Shown here piece by piece: positions 63,193 through 64,000 of a stretch of 64,000 nucleotides of DNA. The position numbers and the translations under genes were made by a program. The stretch comes from Desulfogranum japonicum DSM 18378. GTDB lineage: Bacteria > Desulfobacterota > Desulfobulbia > Desulfobulbales > Desulfobulbaceae. The stretch lies in NCBI RefSeq assembly GCF_000429945.1, contig NZ_AUCV01000022.1, positions 1 to 64,000 on the forward strand. The letters are read 5' to 3'. The number at the start of each line of letters is the position of its first letter. The first letter of the stretch is position 1. The notes under the pieces are model-generated. The model was given only the letters and a program-made list of their open reading frames with translations, was not told where the DNA came from and searched no databases.

Positions 63193-63771
63193 ATGACAAT
63201 GAAAGGTATGAAGAAGAAGATTGTTGCCGGAGCAGCGTTCCTTGGAGTGTTATCCTTGTCAGGTGCAACAGTTTATGCTGTTGATGTTTCAATGGACGCA
63301 AGCGTTACTCTCCAGTCCGCAGGAGATGCAGTGAAAACGAATGACGTGGAATTCGGCACAGTTACCCTTGATCCGACGGCCGCCACGTTGGAGATTGATG
63401 CCTCTGCGCAGGATACTTTTTCATCAGTCCGAGCAACTCCTACAGATACTGCAGGATCCTCGACTTTTTCAGGAACAGCCGGGAGTGGATTAATCACTAT
63501 CACTTCTCCAATCGAGGTTCTGGTAACTGTTGATGCTGATGACACTGCAACTTTAGGGGGTGCTTCGGGAGCAACTCTAACCTTGAGTGGTATAAAAGCT
63601 AACTCTACCACTACATATACCCACCCAGCAGGAGGATTTGCCAATACCCCCTCCTATGTTCATATAGGTGGAGTAATTACTATTGCCGACTCTACTGCAA
63701 TACCGATGGAAGCGTACAGCACCAGTACTGGAACTGGCGCACCTTTTAATGTCACCATTGATTTTCAATAA
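63193..63771 (+). CDS. DUF4402-type fimbrial/surface subunit, secreted
   Basis: A 192-residue protein started at ATG 63193, with GGAGG five bases upstream. It has a Sec signal peptide (about 1-24, ending ATVYA) and a beta-rich mature part: VTLQSAGDAVKTNDVEFGTV, then Gly/Thr/Ser-rich strands, ending APFNVTIDFQ. The pattern matches DUF4402, a pilin-like, immunoglobulin-fold subunit found with chaperone-usher-like loci. Only one or no cysteines are visible. With the usher-like protein upstream it suggests a fimbrial or surface fibre. A second subunit follows at once. Confidence 0.75.
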   Translation: MTMKGMKKKIVAGAAFLGVLSLSGATVYAVDVSMDASVTLQSAGDAVKTNDVEFGTVTLDPTAATLEIDASAQDTFSSVRATPTDTAGSSTFSGTAGSGLITITSPIEVLVTVDADDTATLGGASGATLTLSGIKANSTTTYTHPAGGFANTPSYVHIGGVITIADSTAIPMEAYSTSTGTGAPFNVTIDFQ

Positions 63772-64000
63772 TTTGACTTCCAATAATTTACAACACATTT
63801 TATTTGCACTTTTCTGTTGCATCATCAGCCTTATTTCTTCTTCAGCATATGCTGTAGAAGAGATAAGGCTGAACAGGTCAATAGAGTTTGGTGACATCAT
63901 CTTCCAGCCGGGCGGTGACACAGTTACCATTGATGCCAGCGACGGAGGAACAGTCAGCCCTCACGTTGAAAAAGGGCTGCTCCGTTCAGGGGGGCACAGT
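63749..64000 (+). CDS. Second DUF4402-like secreted subunit, cut by the window end
   Basis: This frame is open to the last base. From ATG 63749 (overlapping the previous stop) or TTG 63773 it reads a signal peptide, LFALFCCIISLISSSAYA, then VEEIRLNRSIEFGDIIFQPG, which resembles the start of a DUF4402 domain. The last visible residues are GLLRSGGHS. No ribosome-binding site is obvious. Translational coupling to the preceding gene is likely. Confidence 0.65.
   Translation, partial: MSPLIFNNLTSNNLQHILFALFCCIISLISSSAYAVEEIRLNRSIEFGDIIFQPGGDTVTIDASDGGTVSPHVEKGLLRSGGHS

Overview
The window looks like a chromosomal segment of an anaerobic, didermic bacterium, most likely a sulfate- or sulfur-metabolising member of the Desulfobacterota (Desulfobulbales-like). 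This is inferred from gene content: a short ThiC paralog under a cobalamin riboswitch, a CobN plus ChlI/ChlD chelatase set, a molbindin, an NhaD antiporter, and outer-membrane TonB receptors. No rRNA or tRNA gene is visible, so the taxonomy is inference.

Layout. 1-2.6 kb is a decay zone: an ISL3-type transposase tail, a TPR gene, a small membrane protein, a frameshifted cupin, a small gene broken by two indels, and an IS256-type transposase fragment. 2.6-14.1 kb carries ordinary accessory and housekeeping genes: a chemotaxis receptor, an AraC regulator, a thioredoxin, a molbindin with a clear promoter and operator-like palindrome, a beta-carbonic anhydrase next to nhaD with divergent nhaR, a secreted TPR protein flanked by inverted repeats, and a cysteine-containing hypothetical. 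Two copies of a small MITE-like repeat lie here and a third lies at 62.2 kb.

14.2-50.3 kb is the core of the window, a cobamide region with two cobalamin riboswitches. On the minus strand a riboswitch with a terminator controls a ThiC-like protein (probably the 5-hydroxybenzimidazole synthase BzaF) and cobT, which together make and activate the lower ligand. Between the riboswitches are a GGDEF response regulator, a radical SAM protein and a hybrid histidine kinase. On the plus strand a second riboswitch with a terminator precedes about 28 kb of tightly packed, often overlapping genes. These encode a TonB2-type energiser (DUF3450, TtpC-like ExbB, ExbB, ExbD, TonB, TPR), a CcsA-like/ResB-like membrane pair, a BtuFCD-like importer, CobN with ChlI-ChlD and ChlI ATPases, two TonB-dependent receptors, a frameshifted small membrane protein, an ABC-2 exporter, CbiZ, a CobO-type adenosyltransferase, a radical SAM/SPASM-like protein and a two-domain nitrilase. 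The simplest reading is capture of foreign corrinoids, removal of their lower ligand by CbiZ, adenosylation, and rebuilding with a home-made benzimidazole. The CcsA/ResB-like pair, the exporter and the radical SAM-nitrilase pair have no assigned place in that pathway and are the best candidates for something new.

50.4-56.6 kb (minus strand) is a cell-surface glycan modification cluster: acetyltransferase, LPG-synthase-type membrane protein, TylF-like methyltransferase, a fused dehydrogenase/Gfo-Idh oxidoreductase, and two SAM methyltransferases. 57.4-64 kb (plus strand) is a fimbria-like locus: a very large usher-like outer-membrane protein with two tandem SPOR domains and no visible signal peptide, then two DUF4402-type subunits, the last cut by the window end.
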